Assembly (NCBI GenBank): GCA_900550505.1
Contig: URSI01000039.1
Span: 1 to 8,779, forward strand
Source: an uncultured Eubacteriales bacterium
Lineage (GTDB): Bacteria > Bacillota > Clostridia > Oscillospirales > CAG-382
Direction of reading: 5' to 3'
Length of the DNA: 8,779 nucleotides
Positions 6,173 through 8,779 of the stretch are shown one piece after another. Positions within the stretch are counted from its first letter, which is position 1. Every line of letters begins with the position of its first letter. Both the position numbers and the translations under genes were made by a program. Below the pieces are notes generated by a model. The model saw only the letters and a program-made list of their open reading frames with translations. It did not search any database and had not been told where the DNA came from.

Positions 6173-6841
6173 TTACAGCAGCTCGAGCATGTATCCGTCG
6201 CCGCGTTTCGACGATATCTCAAGCCGCGCACCGGCCGCTTCAAGCTTTTTGCGCAGCCTGGAGATCAGTGTCCAAAGGGCGTTGTTCCCATCCTCGGTCT
6301 CAAAATTCCATATCTCGCGCAGCACTTCCTGGCGGCTCACGGTGTTTTCGGCATTGCGCGTCAACAGCAACAGTACGGAAAATTCCTTTTGTGTCAGCAA
6401 AAGGTCCCGGTCATTGAGGTATCCGCACCCCGAAAGCGTATCTAACTTGAGATTACCGTAACTGACATATCTGTTCCGCGCGTTCTCCTGCCTCAGCCGT
6501 GCTTCCACCCGTGCTGCCAATACTTCAAGGTCATAGGGCTTTGCAAGGTAATCGTCGCCGCCCGCGCGCAGACCGTCGACTACGTCTTGGTTTTCGCCCA
6601 GCGCGCTGAGAAACAGTATCGGCACGTGGTATTTGTTCTTCAGTTCCCGGCAGAGTTCGAGCCCGTCTCCGTCGGGCAGCATGATGTCGAGAACGACCAG
6701 CTGTACGTGATTCCATTCCATGATCTGCCTGCATTCGGAGGCGGAAAACGCTTTGTATACCTCGTAGCCGCGTGCTGAAAGCATCTGTGCATTGATTTTC
6801 ATAATGTGCGGATTGTCTTCCACAAGAAGGATCGTGCTCAT
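6173..6841 (-). CDS. OmpR-family response regulator
   Basis: A 222-residue transcription regulator with an N-terminal receiver domain (1-115) and a C-terminal winged helix (about 125-222). The acidic pocket is E8/D9, the phosphoacceptor is D52 in VVLDIMLPDGDG, the switch serine is S79 in LFLSAL, and K101 lies in LAKPYD. The DNA-binding part has the usual LTQKEFSVLLLL, SRQEVLREIW and LISRLRKKLE segments, ending in a KRGDGYML wing. The ATG overlaps the kinase stop as ATGA, with GGGAG about 8 bases upstream, so kinase and regulator are translated together and are probably cognate. No repressor-only features or missing residues are seen. The gene is followed by 179 bases without a clear terminator, so readthrough into the sugar operon is possible. 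Confidence 0.95.
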   Translation of the reverse strand: MSTILLVEDNPHIMKINAQMLSARGYEVYKAFSASECRQIMEWNHVQLVVLDIMLPDGDGLELCRELKNKYHVPILFLSALGENQDVVDGLRAGGDDYLAKPYDLEVLAARVEARLRQENARNRYVSYGNLKLDTLSGCGYLNDRDLLLTQKEFSVLLLLTRNAENTVSRQEVLREIWNFETEDGNNALWTLISRLRKKLEAAGARLEISSKRGDGYMLELL

Positions 6842-8778
6842 TCCTTAAGCTCCCTTCGCAATACGGTGAATTTGAACGTCGTTCCCGTTGCTCCCGTGCT
6901 TTCGACTTCTATGGTGCCTCCGTGCAGTTCGACCGCCTCGCGGCAAATCGCGAGGCCGAGTCCGCTGCCGCCGTCACCGCTGTGACCTTTCTTGAAAATG
7001 TTGGGAAGGATGTCGTCAGATATGCCGTCACCCGTATCCTTTATGCGGAAAACCACATACTCGTTGCTTTCCGTATCTGAGGCACTTATGCTGATTGTGC
7101 CGTCTTTTGTATGTCTGTTTGCGTTTATCACGAGATTTATGAATACCTGAAGCAGCATTTCCTCGTTGCCGTAAACGTCGTCACAGTCCTTGCCCTTAAC
7201 CACGATGCGGTTGTTGTTTTTAAGGCACATCGGCACAGAAACCGCGCCGACTCTTGTGAGCAGATCGCTGACATTCACAGCCGAGAATATAGGCGAATCG
7301 TTTTTACCGCAGGAATAGCTCATAAGGTTTGTGACCATGCCGGAAAGACGCATGGCCTCGGTCTGTATCGTTTTCAGGTTTGCCAGTGTTTCGTCGCTGA
7401 GTTTGTTGGCCGATATCTCCAGCGCCGTAAGCTGTGCATACCCTGAAATTATCGTGAGCGGAGTTTTCAGCTCATGAGCGATCTTGTGGAAAAAGTCGAG
7501 ATTCATATCGTTCATACGTGTGAGCATTTCCGCCCGGCTGCGGCTTTCCGCAAGCGCGGCCTTTTGTTCCTGGATACGGATGCTTATCGATACTGCCGTG
7601 ATAAGCACAAATATGAGCATACAGGTGGGCACGAGCCCGAAATTTGTTATAAACGGTGTGCTTCTTGAAAGTAAGGCTTCTATCGTGAGCGACGCGATAA
7701 GGATCGCAAAACCCGTAAATGTGAGAAGATCGGCACGGCGGAACCTTGCTTTTGTAACAAAACGCTTTATTATGGTATAGATGACATACAGCGCATAGGG
7801 TATGGATATAACATATCCGATGACCACTACCGATACGAGCGATTTTGTATTTAGAAACGATATGAGCAGCACGAGTGCCATGTTTACCGCAACGTACCCG
7901 ATAGTTATTGGTTTGGCTTCAAAGGGATACATATTCCTGAGCATCAGGAGAAACGCAGATGGCAGCAGAACGACTACCGCGAGGGCGCAGCGATATGTAA
8001 AAAACCATGAAGTTTCCGGAAGCAGAAGGTAATCGTTCAGAAAGAGCTGGTCGCGCAAAGCCATCAACAGGCAACAAAAAGACAGATGAGCATATGTAGA
8101 TTGACGCTGTATCACTGCACACAGCAGAAAGTACATGGAAAGTATCAGCATCGCGCCGCTGATGGTCAGAGACACCAGTACTGTTCCCGCCTTGTATTCC
8201 TCTATGTTTTGCGGGGTGGATATGTATGTTGGCTTTATGGAGCCGCCCTCGTTGTGTACGAAATTGGAATACTGGCAGATTATTTCCGCCTCTCCGGTCT
8301 CGCCGACATACAGCGGATATGTCATGTAGCTGATCTTGGGCACTGCGGTCTCGGAGCCGGCGGCAACGACACCCGAAGTAAACACCTCGACCCCGTCAAC
8401 AAAAAGTCTTGTACCGTAGTCTACCGAGAAACCGCACAGTGAATAATGACTGAAAGGTTCCGCTTTCACGACAAGACGGAATGTGCCGTACGGTATATCG
8501 CTGCGCCATTCGTTTTTTCCTGCCTTTTCCGGCATTTGTCCGGAGTTGAAATCCTCGTGGAAATAAAGCGCTCCGGGATAAAAATCCCACGAACCGTTTA
8601 TGAGGTACACTTCGTCAGTAAAATCAAGTCCGGAAATGTCCAGGACCCCGTCCGTGGGGATCAACTCTTCAAAAGACGAAATTCGCCTTGCATGCAGTGT
8701 CATCAGAAACAGTGCGATGACTATGATGACAGCCGTGGGCAGGATGATATTAAACAATGACTTTAACGATATCTTCAT
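6838..8778 (-). CDS. Membrane sensor histidine kinase with extracellular jelly-roll-like domain and seven-helix region (7TMR-DISM-like)
   Basis: This 646-residue kinase starts with a signal-anchor helix (about 8-27), followed by an extracellular region of some 165 residues (30-195). That region contains INGSWDFYPG (60-69) and a GTRLFVDGVEVF stretch (122-133) resembling the galactose-binding-like jelly roll of 7TMR-DISM proteins. About seven hydrophobic helices span 197-400. A short linker (401-425) leads to the HisKA domain, with phosphoacceptor H435 in AHELKTP, and the HATPase domain: N-box around N548-N552, G1 DTGDG at 581-585, G2 GGSGLGL at 603-609. The product is expected to sense an outside ligand and phosphorylate the regulator encoded after it. 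The ATG at 8778 is one base from the window edge, so its RBS and promoter are not visible, although the short N-tail before the first helix suggests the start is correct. Confidence 0.9.
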   Translation of the reverse strand: MKISLKSLFNIILPTAVIIVIALFLMTLHARRISSFEELIPTDGVLDISGLDFTDEVYLINGSWDFYPGALYFHEDFNSGQMPEKAGKNEWRSDIPYGTFRLVVKAEPFSHYSLCGFSVDYGTRLFVDGVEVFTSGVVAAGSETAVPKISYMTYPLYVGETGEAEIICQYSNFVHNEGGSIKPTYISTPQNIEEYKAGTVLVSLTISGAMLILSMYFLLCAVIQRQSTYAHLSFCCLLMALRDQLFLNDYLLLPETSWFFTYRCALAVVVLLPSAFLLMLRNMYPFEAKPITIGYVAVNMALVLLISFLNTKSLVSVVVIGYVISIPYALYVIYTIIKRFVTKARFRRADLLTFTGFAILIASLTIEALLSRSTPFITNFGLVPTCMLIFVLITAVSISIRIQEQKAALAESRSRAEMLTRMNDMNLDFFHKIAHELKTPLTIISGYAQLTALEISANKLSDETLANLKTIQTEAMRLSGMVTNLMSYSCGKNDSPIFSAVNVSDLLTRVGAVSVPMCLKNNNRIVVKGKDCDDVYGNEEMLLQVFINLVINANRHTKDGTISISASDTESNEYVVFRIKDTGDGISDDILPNIFKKGHSGDGGSGLGLAICREAVELHGGTIEVESTGATGTTFKFTVLRRELKE

Positions 8779-8779
8779 T

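Noticed and set aside
1..8779. CRISPR arrays, tRNA or rRNA genes, insertion sequences
   Set aside because: No spaced direct repeats, cloverleaf-like segments, transposase frames or long terminal inverted repeats were seen; almost all sequence is taken up by minus-strand coding regions.

Overview
All recognisable genes lie on the minus strand, so the region reads from high to low coordinates. Strong Shine-Dalgarno sequences (for example AGGAGG), GTG as well as ATG starts, 4-base ATGA overlaps, a class I-beta DAHP synthase and a seven-helix sensor kinase together suggest a moderate-GC member of the Bacillota, probably a clostridial or gut-type lineage. That assignment is an inference; no rRNA or other marker gene is present.

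Layout in transcription order: (1) 8778-6173, a two-component system made of a membrane sensor histidine kinase with a jelly-roll-like ectodomain and an OmpR-type response regulator, overlapping by ATGA. (2) 6172-5994, a 179-base gap, the only real intergenic space, with a weak extended -10 candidate, two overlapping palindromes and a strong RBS. (3) 5993-2954, nucleotide-sugar genes: a DegT/DnrJ/EryC1/StrS (VioA-like) aminotransferase, RmlA and RmlB. (4) 2918-994, a small initiating sugar-phosphate transferase and an ATP-grasp ligase-like protein, joined by ATGA. (5) 941-1, a class I-beta DAHP synthase, followed through another ATGA overlap by the first 23 codons of a likely Gfo/Idh/MocA oxidoreductase that leaves the window.

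How the genes may work together: RmlA and RmlB make dTDP-4-keto-6-deoxy-glucose. RmlC and RmlD are not in the window, and an aminotransferase directly precedes rmlA, so the most economical reading is C4 amination to a dTDP-4-amino-4,6-dideoxyhexose. The sugar transferase would start a lipid-linked glycan. The ATP-grasp protein may add a carboxylic acid or amino acid to an amino sugar or another intermediate. The unexpected member is the DAHP synthase: an entry enzyme of aromatic biosynthesis embedded between glycan genes and a sugar-type oxidoreductase. It suggests either a shikimate-derived or C7-derived decoration, or a specialised 3-deoxy-ulosonate. The upstream sensor system may control the locus. 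No glycosyltransferase (other than the initiator), flippase or polymerase is visible, so the locus continues beyond position 1.

No RNA genes, CRISPR arrays, insertion sequences or convincing terminators were seen.
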